A DNA stretch of 64,000 nucleotides from Planctomycetota bacterium (GTDB lineage Bacteria; Planctomycetota; UBA1135; UBA2386): positions 22,131 to 86,130 of the forward strand of contig JADLHO010000090.1 of NCBI GenBank assembly GCA_020848735.1, in the 5' to 3' direction. Each line of letters opens with the position of its first letter. The stretch's first letter is position 1. Shown here in pieces: positions 24,673-34,655 of the stretch. The notes under the pieces are model-generated. The model saw only the letters and a list, made by a program, of their open reading frames with translations, was not told where the DNA came from and did no database searches. Made by a program: the position numbers and the translations under genes.

Positions 24673-27600
24673 ATGACGAGTTCCAGAACGACGTTCGCCG
24701 CATGGGCGTTCCTCGCCGCTGCCCCCCTCGCCGGGCAGAGCCTCATCCTGGACATCATGAGCCCGACGGGGGGCAATGGCAGCAGCGGGGTCGAGCGCTA
24801 CCACCCCGTCCTCGGCAAAGCCGTCTTCGCGGCCTCGAGCGATTACGGGATCGAACCCTGGGTCACCGATGGCACCCCGCAGGGCACGCGCATCCTGATC
24901 GACCTGATGCCGAATGGGAGCAGCCTGCCGGGGGACTTCGTCCGGCTCGGCAACGAGCTGCTCTTCGTCGCCGAAGTCCCGGGCCTGGGGCGCGAGCTCT
25001 GGAAGACCGATGGGACTCCGACGGGCACCGTCCTGGTGAAGGACATCCGACCCGGAACCGTGGGCGGCAACCCCACGCGGCTCGTGCTCTTCGGCGGCGC
25101 CGTCTGGTTCGCGGCGAGCGATGGCATCGGCGGCGACGAGCTGTGGCGGAGCGACGGAACGAGCAATGGCACCGTGCAGGCGATCGATTACGTCGCCGGT
25201 CCGACGGGTTGCACGCCTCAGCTCCTGACGCCGGTCGGGTCGCGGCTGTTCTTCGTCGCATCGACCGCCGCGCACGGTCGCGAGTTGCACGTCACCGACG
25301 GGACCCTGCAGGGGACATCGTTGGTCGCCGATCTCCGACCCGGCACCGGCTCGACGGCGTTCGGCGAACTCGCCGCCTTCGGCACACGCCTGCTCTTCGC
25401 GGCCGACTCGGGTCTCGGTCTGGAGCCCCACGTGAGCGACGGGACGACGGCGGGCACCGTCGCCCTCGGCGATCTCAATCCCGGCTCCGCGCATTCGACG
25501 CCGAGCGAGTTCCGCGAGCTCGGGAGCCTGGCGGTCTTCTCCGCCGAGGGCGGCGGTCTCGGACGCGAGCCCTGGGTCACCGACGGCACCGCGGCGGGCA
25601 CATCCATGCTCGTCGACGCGAACCCGGGCGCGAACGGCAGCGATCCCCGCGAACTCATCGTGTGGAACGGCGCGGTGTGGTTCGGGGCGACGAACGCCGC
25701 CGGGCGCGAGCTGTGGCGGAGCGACGGCAGCGGCAGCGGCACGGCGTTGTTCGCCGACCTCCATGCGGGGAGCGGGTCCTCGTCGCCCGGCGAGTTCGCC
25801 GTCGTCGGAACGGAGCTCTGGTTCAGCGCGGCCTCGGCCTCGTTCGGCACGGAACTCTGGCGGAGCGACGGCAGCGTGCCGGGGACCACGGTGCTCTTCG
25901 ACTTCGCCCCCGGCAACGCCGGGACCCTCCCGCGCGCGATCACGCCGCTCGGCTCGCTGGTCCTGCTCGCGGGGATCTACGGCTCGTCGTCGATCGAGCC
26001 GCTCGTCACCGACGGCACCCTCGCCGGCACCTCGCTGCTCTTCGACATCGTCCGGGCGTTCGACGACTCCTCGCCGCGCGACTTCACGGAGGTCGGTGGC
26101 CGCGTCTACTTCGCCGCGAACCGGACCGGCTTCGGCGACGAGCCCTGGTGGACCGACGGCACGCCCGCCGGCACCTCGATGGTCGCGGACGTCCAGCCGG
26201 GTTCGTTCAGCTCGCGGCCCTCGTTCCCCGCCGCGCTCGATGCGACGCGCGTCGTCTTCGCGGCAGACCTCTTCAGCGGCGGCTGGCAGCTCTTCGTCAG
26301 CGATGCCGCCACCCAGGTCACGACGCAGCTCACGAACGGTGCGCCCGCCCCACAGCCGCGCGGCATGGTCGGTCTCGGATCGCTGGCCGTGTTCTCCGCG
26401 GACTCGCCGAACGGACGCGAGCCCTGGGTCACCGACGGCACGGCCGCCGGCACCTTCGAGCTGATCGATCTCCGCCCGGGAAGCGCCGACGGCGTCCCCC
26501 TGCTCACCGAGGACTTCACCGCGACCGCCTCGTACGTCTTCTTCTCCGCCGACGACGGCGTGCACGGCGACGAACTCTGGAGGAGCGACGGCACGCCGGG
26601 CGGCACGGTGCTCGTGGCCGACCTGCGTCCGGGCAGCTCCGGGTCGCAGCCCGAACGCCTGACCCAAGACGGCAATCGGATCTGGTTCACCGCGAACGGT
26701 GCCAGCTCGGGCCGCGAGCTTTGGCGCAGCGACGGCAGCCCCGCCGGCACCACCATGATCGAGGTCGCGCCGGGGCTCGTGAGTTCGTGGCCCGAGGAGC
26801 TCACCGTCGGCGGCGGCCGCCTCTACTTCACGGCGCTCGTCGCCGGCCGTCGGGAGATCTGGAGCTCCGACGGCACGGCCGCGGGCACCACGCGCATCGT
26901 GCCTGCCGCATTCGCCCAGCAGAGCTTCAGCGACCTCGTCTGGACGCAGGCCGGGCTCTTCTTCCTCACCGACGACGACAGCGGCTTCGGCCGCGAGCTG
27001 TGGATCACCGACGGCAGTCCGTCCGGCACGCAGCGCATCAGCGACATCGGTCCCGACCGGATGCACGGTCCGCTGCTCGGGACACCGACCCCCGTGCTCG
27101 GCGACTCGAAGCTCCTCTTCGCGGCGCACGATCCGACCCACGGGCTCCAGCTCTGGCTCTCGGACGGCACCAACGCGGGAACCCAGCGGGCCTCGTACTT
27201 CGGCGCGAGCGGCTACGGCGCGGCGTCGTTCACCAACTGGCGCGCGCTCGGGACGCGGGTGTTCTTCGGCTGCAGCGACGGCGTGACCGGGCTCGAGCCC
27301 TGGGTCTTCGATCCGAGCACCGGCAGCGCCGCCTATGTCCTGGCCTATGGCCCGGCGTGCCGCGGCAGCACCGGACTCCCGCAGATCGGCGCCGTCGGCC
27401 TGCCGCGGCTCGGCAATGCGTCGTTCGCGATCACGGTCTCGCAGGCGCTGCCGAACGCCGCGGCCACGCAGCTCTTCTCGTTCTTCCCGTCCAACGTCCC
27501 GCTCTCGAGCTGCCGCATCAACCTGGCGATCCCGATGCTCACCGGCGCGAGCCTCGTCACCGACCTCAGCGGTTCGGGTGCTGCGCCGCTGGCGATCCCG

Positions 27601-27720
27601 AACGATCCCGCGTACCTCGGGGTCAACCTGTTCACGCAATGGGTCGTGCTCGATCCCCTCGGTGGCATCTACCAGGTGCTCGCCGCGACGAGCGGCCTGC
27701 AGATCCGCGTCGGCCTCTGA
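24673..27720 (+). CDS. Secreted ELWxxDGT-repeat protein
   Basis: A 1015-residue exported protein: signal peptide at 1-22 (FAAWAFLAAAPLAGQ), then about 17 tandem repeats of about 50 residues built on ELWRSDGTxxGTxLVxDxxPG, probably forming beta-propeller-like blades. Clear copies read LWKTDGTPTGT, LWRSDGTSNGT, HVSDGTTAGT and LWLSDGTNAGT; one near 26300-26320 is degraded (FVSDAATQ). The last 125 residues form a different domain starting YGPACRGSTGLPQIG with a pair of cysteines, of a type that recurs at the C-termini of planctomycete secreted proteins. The role is unknown; such proteins are thought to be surface-associated. No motif for cleavage or sorting is visible. Monocistronic. Confidence 0.88.
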   Translation: MTSSRTTFAAWAFLAAAPLAGQSLILDIMSPTGGNGSSGVERYHPVLGKAVFAASSDYGIEPWVTDGTPQGTRILIDLMPNGSSLPGDFVRLGNELLFVAEVPGLGRELWKTDGTPTGTVLVKDIRPGTVGGNPTRLVLFGGAVWFAASDGIGGDELWRSDGTSNGTVQAIDYVAGPTGCTPQLLTPVGSRLFFVASTAAHGRELHVTDGTLQGTSLVADLRPGTGSTAFGELAAFGTRLLFAADSGLGLEPHVSDGTTAGTVALGDLNPGSAHSTPSEFRELGSLAVFSAEGGGLGREPWVTDGTAAGTSMLVDANPGANGSDPRELIVWNGAVWFGATNAAGRELWRSDGSGSGTALFADLHAGSGSSSPGEFAVVGTELWFSAASASFGTELWRSDGSVPGTTVLFDFAPGNAGTLPRAITPLGSLVLLAGIYGSSSIEPLVTDGTLAGTSLLFDIVRAFDDSSPRDFTEVGGRVYFAANRTGFGDEPWWTDGTPAGTSMVADVQPGSFSSRPSFPAALDATRVVFAADLFSGGWQLFVSDAATQVTTQLTNGAPAPQPRGMVGLGSLAVFSADSPNGREPWVTDGTAAGTFELIDLRPGSADGVPLLTEDFTATASYVFFSADDGVHGDELWRSDGTPGGTVLVADLRPGSSGSQPERLTQDGNRIWFTANGASSGRELWRSDGSPAGTTMIEVAPGLVSSWPEELTVGGGRLYFTALVAGRREIWSSDGTAAGTTRIVPAAFAQQSFSDLVWTQAGLFFLTDDDSGFGRELWITDGSPSGTQRISDIGPDRMHGPLLGTPTPVLGDSKLLFAAHDPTHGLQLWLSDGTNAGTQRASYFGASGYGAASFTNWRALGTRVFFGCSDGVTGLEPWVFDPSTGSAAYVLAYGPACRGSTGLPQIGAVGLPRLGNASFAITVSQALPNAAATQLFSFFPSNVPLSSCRINLAIPMLTGASLVTDLSGSGAAPLAIPNDPAYLGVNLFTQWVVLDPLGGIYQVLAATSGLQIRVGL

Positions 27721-27736
27721 GCCCAAGGGGCGACGC
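27707..27736 (+). terminator. Hairpin spanning the ELWxxDGT gene stop
   Basis: GCGTCG (27707-27712) and CGACGC (27731-27736) are perfect reverse complements; inner bases add about three further pairs (CCT with GGG). The stop codon 27718-27720 lies in the loop. The next gene starts 46 bases on, so this may separate the two transcription units. No U tract. Confidence 0.35.
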
Positions 27737-27781
27737 GCGAGGATCGGGCCCGCGCATGGCTATGCTCCGCGCCCTCCCGCG

Positions 27782-29998
27782 ATGGGCGCCAAGCACGACG
27801 TGTTCCTGAGCCACGCCTCGGCCGACAAGACCGTCGCCGACATGGCCTGCGCCGTCCTCGAGCGCGAAGGGGTGCGCGTGTGGATCGCCCCGCGCGACGT
27901 GCTGGCGGGCGCGGACTACCCCGCGCAGCTCACCGCGGCGATCGAGGATGCGGCGGTGCTCGTGGCGGTCTGGTCCGAGCACTTCGACGCGTCGGAGCAC
28001 ACGAAGCGCGAGGTCGAGATCGCGGTCAGCCTGGGCAAGCACGTGCTACCGCTGCGCATCGCGGACGTGCCGATGGGGCCCGCGTCGCGCTACCTCTTCG
28101 CAGGCAAACACTGGCTCGACGCGATCACGCCGCCGATGGCCGCGCATCTGGCGAAGCTGGCGGTGACGGTGAAGGCCTTGCTGGGACAGGGGCCTCCACC
28201 CCGAACGCGGGGCGCGAACCGCGGGCGGATCGGCGCTCGAGGGGCCACCGCCGTCGCGATCGCGCTGCTCGCGCTCGTCGCGTGGCTGCTCCTGCGCAAC
28301 CGCGGCGAGGGTGGCGAACGCACAGCGATGGAGGAGAGCCGTGCCGAATCGGCGCAGCCCGGTACGCCACCCCGCGCGGCCGACGATCCGGGACTCCGCG
28401 CGTTCGTCGAACGCCACGCCGGCCCCCGTCATCCCTTCTCGCTCTCCCATCGCCGCAGCGACGGCGAGCGTTGGGGCTGGCAAGGCGACGTGCGCTTCAC
28501 GACGAGCGCCGAGGGCGCCCTGGCCTGCGAGATCCGACGGCTCGCCTCGGAGCCGCGACGCGTCGGCCTCCGCCTCGAGGGCGATGCGATCGTGGGTGCC
28601 ACGCTCCGCGACTTCACGGGCAGCGAGTCCCACGAGGACGCGCCGCTCCGCCTCGGCATCGCCGCAATACCCTCGCACATCAGCGTCGACGCCGGGCTGC
28701 TCGGCGCAGACGTGATCACCGCGAGCGCCGAGGGCTGGTCGCTCGCGATCCTCATCGCGAGAGAAGCGACGCACTGGATCACGATGCTGCCCGACGCCGA
28801 GCGCAACGACGAAGTGTGCACCGACTTCGACCTCCCACCCGTCAATGGCGGACTCGCCTGCTTCCTGCAGACCAGGTTGGGGCGGGGCATGGCGCCGATC
28901 GCCGAACTCGCCGCGAAGTCCGCCTTCCGCTTCCGCGGGCAGTTCACCGTCCGGGACTCCGGAGCCGGCAACTGGAACGGCGCCGTCGTCACGATCGACG
29001 TCGAGCCGGGCCTCGCGATCGATGGACCCGAGTTCGAGCACCGGATCGAGAAGGGTCACTCCACGGTCGACTTCGACGTCTACGTGCCGCCCGGCAGCCG
29101 CCGCGTCCGCTGGTCGATCGAGGAGTCCTCCGGGGAAGTGCTCTGGAACGCGCTCCGCCTCGAGCCGACCGAGGAGGTGAAGCTCGCCACGGAGAAGGTG
29201 CGGGACGAGCCCGCGGTCGCCGCTGCTGCTGCGAGCGAGAGCCGGCTCGACCGCGCCGGCTCCTGGGTCGGACGCAGCATCCCCACCGTGTGGATGCGCC
29301 GCCTCGGCGAGTCGCGGCGCGCCGAACGCCGCGACTGGCGCTTCCATTCGGTGAACGGCGAGCGCGTGCAGATCGCGACGAATCCTGATCGCGCACAGGA
29401 GCTCGTCGACGCGACGCTGCGTGAAGGGACCCTCGAGGTACCGGTGCCGCGTTACGCGCTGGATCGTGAGTTCGCGGGCCCGCTGCGCTTCCGCACCGCG
29501 AGGCTGCCCGACGAGATCTCGGCCGGCACGCTCGCGGGACGCTTCGCGACGCTCGCCTCGGATGCCCCACGCGCGAGCGCCTGGTACATCCTCGACCTCG
29601 ATCCGGGCATCGTGCTCGCATCGTCACTGCACGCCGACCTGCGCCTGCCGAACGGCGACCTCGCGGCGATCGAAGGCGGGCGTTTCGGCCTCGACCCGTT
29701 CATCGGCGGCGAGGTCCAGCTCCCGGTCGCGGTGCCGGCGAAGGACCAGGCCCTCACCTTGCGCGGCTCGATGTGCATCGCCGACAGGTACGGCAGGCGC
29801 GCCCGACCGGGCAGCTCGGTGACGGTGAGCGTCGACGGGGTGACCGGCTTCAGTGAGGTGGTGGGCGATCGCCTCCGCGTCGACTTCAGCGCCGAGGTGC
29901 CGCGGGGCGCGCTGCACGTCACACTCGTCGCGAAGGCACGCTCCGGCGAGAGCTTCATGGCGATCTGGAACTGCGTCTGGCTGGAGCCAGGCCGTTGA
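27782..29998 (+). CDS. TIR-domain protein with transmembrane helix and large external region
   Basis: A 738-residue protein. Residues 4-130 are a TIR domain: HDVFLSHASADK (box 1), VWIAPRDVLAGADYPAQL (BB-loop region), VAVWSEHFDAS, then Glu77 in TKREVEIAV, placed as the catalytic glutamate of TIR NAD-cleaving enzymes, and HWLDAITPP, typical of the bacterial TIR_2 branch. A transmembrane helix spans about 155-172 (TAVAIALLALVAWLLL). The remaining 560 residues would be extracytoplasmic. Two stretches, about 390-480 and 650-738, share a similar ending (WNALRLEP and WNCVWLEP) and may be duplicated beta-sandwich modules. Thus an intracellular NADase-like domain is tied to an outer sensor. It overlaps the next gene (TTGA). 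Confidence 0.85.
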   Translation: MGAKHDVFLSHASADKTVADMACAVLEREGVRVWIAPRDVLAGADYPAQLTAAIEDAAVLVAVWSEHFDASEHTKREVEIAVSLGKHVLPLRIADVPMGPASRYLFAGKHWLDAITPPMAAHLAKLAVTVKALLGQGPPPRTRGANRGRIGARGATAVAIALLALVAWLLLRNRGEGGERTAMEESRAESAQPGTPPRAADDPGLRAFVERHAGPRHPFSLSHRRSDGERWGWQGDVRFTTSAEGALACEIRRLASEPRRVGLRLEGDAIVGATLRDFTGSESHEDAPLRLGIAAIPSHISVDAGLLGADVITASAEGWSLAILIAREATHWITMLPDAERNDEVCTDFDLPPVNGGLACFLQTRLGRGMAPIAELAAKSAFRFRGQFTVRDSGAGNWNGAVVTIDVEPGLAIDGPEFEHRIEKGHSTVDFDVYVPPGSRRVRWSIEESSGEVLWNALRLEPTEEVKLATEKVRDEPAVAAAAASESRLDRAGSWVGRSIPTVWMRRLGESRRAERRDWRFHSVNGERVQIATNPDRAQELVDATLREGTLEVPVPRYALDREFAGPLRFRTARLPDEISAGTLAGRFATLASDAPRASAWYILDLDPGIVLASSLHADLRLPNGDLAAIEGGRFGLDPFIGGEVQLPVAVPAKDQALTLRGSMCIADRYGRRARPGSSVTVSVDGVTGFSEVVGDRLRVDFSAEVPRGALHVTLVAKARSGESFMAIWNCVWLEPGR

Positions 29999-32607
29999 TC
30001 GCGCGCCGCGCCAGCCTCGCCGCGCTGCTCGTGATCGGTGCCGCGCAGGCGCAGCTCGCCGCGCCGCCCACGTGGCGATCGCTCGGGCCGGGCAATCCCA
30101 GCGGTCGCATCGTCGATCTCGCGGTCGATCCGAGCGACCGCGACGTGTGGTACGTCGCCACCGCCTCGGGCGGGCTCTGGAAGACCGCCAACGGCGGCAC
30201 GAGCTTCGCGCCGGTCTTCGATCGCGAGGCGACGGTCTCGCTCGGCGCCGTCGCGGTCTCGCCGAGCGAGCCGAACACGGTGTGGGTCGGGACCGGCGAG
30301 GCGAACGCGCGCAACTCGGTTTCGTGGGGCGATGGCGTGTACGTGTCGCGCGACGGCGGCAAGAGCTTCACGCACGCGGGGCTGCGCGAGTCCTTCCAGA
30401 TCGGACGCATCGCCGCGCACCCGAGCGACCCGACGCTCGCGCTCGTCGCGGCGGCCGGTCGGCTCTGGGGTCCGAATCAGGAGCGCGGCGTCTTCCGCAC
30501 GCGGGACGGCGGCCGGAGCTGGCAGCACGTGCTCGCGGTCGACCCCGACACCGGTGCGATCGACGTGCTCTTCGATGGCAAGGACGGCAATCGCGCCTTC
30601 GCCGCGACGTGGACGCGGCGCCGCAACGCCTTTGACGTGAACGACCCCGCCGTGCGATTCGGAAGCGGCAGCGGGCTCTGGCGGAGCGAGGACGCCGGCG
30701 CGACGTGGAAGCGACTGACGAACGGTCTCCCCAGCTGCGCCATGGGTCGCATCGGGATCACGCAGTGCGTCGCCTCCCCCGCGACGCTCTACGCGGTCAT
30801 CGAGACGGAGCGGATCGGTCAGGACAGCGGCGCCCAGACCGGCGGCGAGAACAAGCACGGCTCCTTCCTCGGTGGCCAGAAGGAGAACGTGCAGGACCAG
30901 CAGGGTGCCGCGGGACACGAGACCGGCGGCGTGTTCCGCAGCGACGACGGCGGCGACACCTGGCGTCGCGTCAACTCGCTCAACCCGCGGCCGTACTACT
31001 ACTCGCAGATCCGCGTCGACCCGCAGGACAAGGAGCGCGTCTACGTGCTCGGGCCGAACTACTACCGCTCGACCGACGGCGGCAAGACCTTCGCCGAGGT
31101 CGGCGACCATCGCCTGCACGTCGACTTCCACGCGCTGTGGATCGATCCCGCCGATCCGGAGACCCTGCTGATCGGCAGCGACGGCGGCGTCGCGCTCAGC
31201 AGCGATCGCGGCGTGACGTGGCGCTTCGCGGAGAACCTGCCCTGTGCGCAGTACTACCGCGTCGCCGTCGACGAGCGCCTGCCGTATCGGATCTTCGGCG
31301 GCCTGCAGGACAACGGCACCTGGGTCGTGCCGAGTCGCACGCGACACTCCGACGGCATCCGGGTCGGCGACGTGTTCAACATCGGCTGGGGCGACGGCTT
31401 CACCGCGCTGCCGCATCCCACGGATCAGGACTTCGTGTGGTTCGAGTCGCAGTACGGCGCGATCGGCTGGCGTCACCTGCGCACGGCCGAGTCGGGCGGC
31501 GTGGAGCGCCCGAAGCTCGCCGAGGGCGAGACGCTGCGCTTCCAATGGGACACGCCCTACGCCGTGCATCCGAAGGAGCCCGACGTGCTCTGGATCGGGG
31601 CGCAACGCGTGATCCGCGCGACCGAGCGCGGCAAGCAGGCCGAGTGCGTGAGCCAGGATCTGACCACGCACGAGCTCGCCGCGATCACGTCCCTCTCGCT
31701 CTCGCACAAGACGAAGGGCGTGGTCTGGGCGGGCACCGCCGACGGCCGCGTCTGGTCGACGCGCAACGCGGGCAAGGCGTGGAAGGAGCACACCGCGGAT
31801 CTCGGCGATGCGCCGAAGGGCCTGCACGTCGCCGACCTCGAGGCGTCCCGGGTCGACGCGAACGTGGCCTGGCTCGCCTTCGACGGCCATCGCTCCGACG
31901 ACCTCGGCGTGCATCTGTTCCGCACGACGAACGGCGGCCGCAGCTGGAAGCGCATCGGCACGGGGATCGATCGCGGCCCCGTGCTCGCGCTCCAGCAGGG
32001 CGCCCACAACGAGGACCTGCTCTTCGCCGGAACCGAGTTCGGCGTGTTCGTCTCGCTCGACGCCGGCGACTCCTTCGCGCCGCTGCGCGGGAACCTGCCG
32101 ACGGTCGCGGTGCGCGACTTCGCGGTGCAGGCGCGCGAGCGCGAACTCGTGGCGGCGACGCACGGCCGCGGGCTCTTCGCGCTCGACATCGCCGGCCTCG
32201 AGGGTCTGACGCGGAAGACCCGCGCCAAGGACATCGCGCTGATCGAACCCGTGCGCGCGGTGCAATGGGCGGTGCTCCCGCATCGCCTCGTCTATGGCGA
32301 CGCGGCGTGGAGCGTGCCGAATCCGCCCGTCGCGGCGGCGCTGCACGTGTGGGTCGGCGCCGCGAACGCACCGGCCCTCGAGCTCGAGATCCTCGAGAAG
32401 GCGGGGCCGGCGGTCCGCACGCTGGCCGTGCCGAGCGGTGCGGGGCTCCATCGCGTCGAGTGGAACCTCGCGCGCGAGAACGAAGGTGGGCCACGCGTCG
32501 CACCCGGCAGCTACACGGTGCGTCTGAAGGGCGAGAACCTCGCGATCGAACAGAAGCTCGAACTGATCGCCGACCCCATCGGCAAGGAATCGCCGGCGAC
32601 CCGATGA
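29995..32607 (+). CDS. Secreted BNR/VPS10 (sortilin-like) beta-propeller protein
   Basis: An 870-residue exported protein. Start is TTG at 29995, overlapping the TIR gene stop (TTGA), and gives a good signal peptide (ASLAALLVIGAAQAQ). The body consists of BNR/Asp-box repeats: TASGGLWKTANGGTSF, VYVSRDGGKSF, GVFRTRDGGRSW, GVFRSDDGGDTWRR, YYRSTDGGKTF, SSDRGVTWRF, LFRTTNGGRSW. These suit a ten-bladed propeller like VPS10/sortilin or glycosidase-like surface proteins. The last 100 residues contain a FlgD-like beta-sandwich (GLHRVEWNLARENEGG, SYTVRLKGENLAIEQ). Sialidase catalytic residues are not evident. Coupled start and stop suggest a functional link to both neighbours. Confidence 0.85.
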   Translation: MIARRASLAALLVIGAAQAQLAAPPTWRSLGPGNPSGRIVDLAVDPSDRDVWYVATASGGLWKTANGGTSFAPVFDREATVSLGAVAVSPSEPNTVWVGTGEANARNSVSWGDGVYVSRDGGKSFTHAGLRESFQIGRIAAHPSDPTLALVAAAGRLWGPNQERGVFRTRDGGRSWQHVLAVDPDTGAIDVLFDGKDGNRAFAATWTRRRNAFDVNDPAVRFGSGSGLWRSEDAGATWKRLTNGLPSCAMGRIGITQCVASPATLYAVIETERIGQDSGAQTGGENKHGSFLGGQKENVQDQQGAAGHETGGVFRSDDGGDTWRRVNSLNPRPYYYSQIRVDPQDKERVYVLGPNYYRSTDGGKTFAEVGDHRLHVDFHALWIDPADPETLLIGSDGGVALSSDRGVTWRFAENLPCAQYYRVAVDERLPYRIFGGLQDNGTWVVPSRTRHSDGIRVGDVFNIGWGDGFTALPHPTDQDFVWFESQYGAIGWRHLRTAESGGVERPKLAEGETLRFQWDTPYAVHPKEPDVLWIGAQRVIRATERGKQAECVSQDLTTHELAAITSLSLSHKTKGVVWAGTADGRVWSTRNAGKAWKEHTADLGDAPKGLHVADLEASRVDANVAWLAFDGHRSDDLGVHLFRTTNGGRSWKRIGTGIDRGPVLALQQGAHNEDLLFAGTEFGVFVSLDAGDSFAPLRGNLPTVAVRDFAVQARERELVAATHGRGLFALDIAGLEGLTRKTRAKDIALIEPVRAVQWAVLPHRLVYGDAAWSVPNPPVAAALHVWVGAANAPALELEILEKAGPAVRTLAVPSGAGLHRVEWNLARENEGGPRVAPGSYTVRLKGENLAIEQKLELIADPIGKESPATR

Positions 32608-34655
32608 CGAACCGCTCCCGCTGCGTGTGGATCTCCCTGCCGCTCGTCGCCGCCTGCGCGGGCGGTCCCGACCTCGAGCGGCTCGATGCCATCCGCGGAT
32701 TCGAGGCCGCGCGCGACGGCCGCACGTCGCTCGAGCTCTGGTCGTCGGATGCCGATCCCACCGTGCGACGCGTCGCCTGCGAGGCTCTCGGCAGCCTCGC
32801 GGATGCGCGGAGCGCCGCCGCCCTGATCGCGCGCGTGCAGGACCCCGAGCCGGCGGTCGCGCACGCCGCCGTGTTCGCGCTGGGTGCGCTCGACGGGAGC
32901 GACGCGGCAATCGACGCGTGCCTGCTCGCCGCACTCGATGGGCCCGATGCGAACACGCGGCTGCTCGCGGCGCGCGCCCTCGGCGCCCGCCGCAGCGTGA
33001 CGGCCCGCACGCGGCTGCTCGCCATGGTGAACGACGAGGTCGTGCCCGTCGTGCGCGCCGCGGCGGCGACCGCGCTCGCCGCGCTGGTCTCGGCGCGCGG
33101 CGGAACGCGTGCGCTCGACGACGCGGCGCGCCGATCGACCGCGATCGACCTCGCGGCCCGCCTCGATGCGGAGACGCAACGCAGCGTGCGCCTCGCGCTC
33201 GCCTTCGCCCTCGCGGAGGCCGGCGTCGTCGATGCGGCGGCGGCGGCGCGCCGCGCGCTGCAACCCGGTTGCTGGGCCGAGGACCACCCGGAGCTGCGTT
33301 GGACGCGCGTCTTCGCCGTGCGTGCGCTCGTCGCCGCCGAGTTCGCCGAGCCGACGGAACTGCTCGCCCTCGCGGCCGACCCCGACCCGATGGTGCAGCT
33401 CGCCGCACTCAGCGGCCTCGCGCGACGACCGCCCGCGCCGGGCGCGCCGGCGGCGATCGCGACGCTGCACGCGCTGGTGACGGGTGCGGGTTCCGCGCAC
33501 GTGCGTGCCCGTGCGCTGGAGCTGCTCGCGAAGCTGGCCGAGGGCGAGGACCTGGCCACGGCCCTCGCGGCCGCGACCGCGGACGCATCGCCGACCGTGC
33601 GCCGCACGGCGCTGCGCGCGCGCGCACACACCGCGCCGGAGCTCGCCCTGCCCGCGATCGACGCCGCGCTCGGCGCGACGGACCCCTTCGACCGCGTGGC
33701 CGCGGTGCGCGCCGCCGCCGCACTCCCCTCGGGACTCGCGGGACCGCGGCTCGCGCGCGCCGCCGAGGATCCGCTCGCGCAGGTGCGGGCGAGCGCGATC
33801 GCGGCGCTCGCGGGACACGCCGGGCTCGAAGGACTCGACGCCCTGCTCGCGCGTGCGGCCGCGGACGACGATGCCGGAGTCGCCGAGGAGCTCGGGGCCA
33901 CGCTGCTTGCGTTGGCCGGCACGGGCGCCTCCGAGGCCCGCGCCGGCTTCGCGCGGAGCGCATTCGAGCGCCGGTCTTCGCCCGCCTTCGCCGAGGCGCG
34001 CAAGGCGCTGCTCGCCGCGTGGGTCGCGCACGCGTCCGCCGCCGTGGATCCGCAGCCGCTGCTGCTCGCGGCGCTCGCCGATCAGGACCTCGCCGTCCGC
34101 CGCGAAGCGGCACGCGCGCTGCGCGCTCTCGGGAAGACGGTTCCGGAGCACGACCTGGTCGATCGCGGGAGCTTCCCGCGCGTCGGGTTGGAGGTCCCCA
34201 ACGCCTTCCTCGCGACGCGACCGCGGCTGGCGATCGAGACGCGCCACGGGCGCATGGTCGTCGCCCTCGCTCCGGCCGCGGCGCCGGTCCACTGCTTCAG
34301 CCTCTGCCAGCTCGTGCAGCGTGGGGCGCTCGACGGCCTGCCCTTCCACCGCGTCGTCCCGGACTTCGTCGTGCAGGGCGGCGATGCGCGCGGCGACGGC
34401 TACGGCAACACCTCGTGCTTCGGCGGCACGCTGCGCGCCGAGTTCAGTCCGCTGCCCTTCCTCGCGGGCACGCTCGGCATGCCGCGCAGTGACGAACCCG
34501 ACAGCGGCGGTGGCCAGCTCTTCGTCACCCTCGGCCCGGCGCCCTGGCTCGACGGCCGCTACACCGCCCTCGGACGCATCATCGAGGGCCTCGCTGTCGC
34601 GGAACTGATCGAGGAGGGTGATCGGATCGTCGCGGCGCGGCTGCTCGGCGACTGA
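32604..34655 (+). CDS. HEAT-repeat lipoprotein with C-terminal cyclophilin domain
   Basis: A 683-residue protein. The signal peptide has lipobox LVAAC (Cys18), so it is predicted to be lipidated. Residues about 25-515 are HEAT repeats (SSDADPTVRRVACEALGSLA, LADQDLAVRREAARALRAL). The final 160 residues are a cyclophilin-type peptidyl-prolyl isomerase: FHRVVPDFVVQGGDARGDG, AGTLGMPRSDEPDSGGGQLF, DGRYTALGRIIEGL. The catalytic Arg of FHRV is kept. The fusion resembles scaffold-plus-folding factors of the envelope. It overlaps the propeller gene by ATGA, so TIR receptor, propeller and folding factor are made as one unit. Confidence 0.88.
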   Translation: MTNRSRCVWISLPLVAACAGGPDLERLDAIRGFEAARDGRTSLELWSSDADPTVRRVACEALGSLADARSAAALIARVQDPEPAVAHAAVFALGALDGSDAAIDACLLAALDGPDANTRLLAARALGARRSVTARTRLLAMVNDEVVPVVRAAAATALAALVSARGGTRALDDAARRSTAIDLAARLDAETQRSVRLALAFALAEAGVVDAAAAARRALQPGCWAEDHPELRWTRVFAVRALVAAEFAEPTELLALAADPDPMVQLAALSGLARRPPAPGAPAAIATLHALVTGAGSAHVRARALELLAKLAEGEDLATALAAATADASPTVRRTALRARAHTAPELALPAIDAALGATDPFDRVAAVRAAAALPSGLAGPRLARAAEDPLAQVRASAIAALAGHAGLEGLDALLARAAADDDAGVAEELGATLLALAGTGASEARAGFARSAFERRSSPAFAEARKALLAAWVAHASAAVDPQPLLLAALADQDLAVRREAARALRALGKTVPEHDLVDRGSFPRVGLEVPNAFLATRPRLAIETRHGRMVVALAPAAAPVHCFSLCQLVQRGALDGLPFHRVVPDFVVQGGDARGDGYGNTSCFGGTLRAEFSPLPFLAGTLGMPRSDEPDSGGGQLFVTLGPAPWLDGRYTALGRIIEGLAVAELIEEGDRIVAARLLGD

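Noticed and set aside
24840..27190. Regularly spaced DNA repeats that could suggest a CRISPR array
   Set aside because: The repeats are coding copies of the ELWxxDGT unit, diverged at third positions and about 150 bases apart; there are no spacers and no cas genes.
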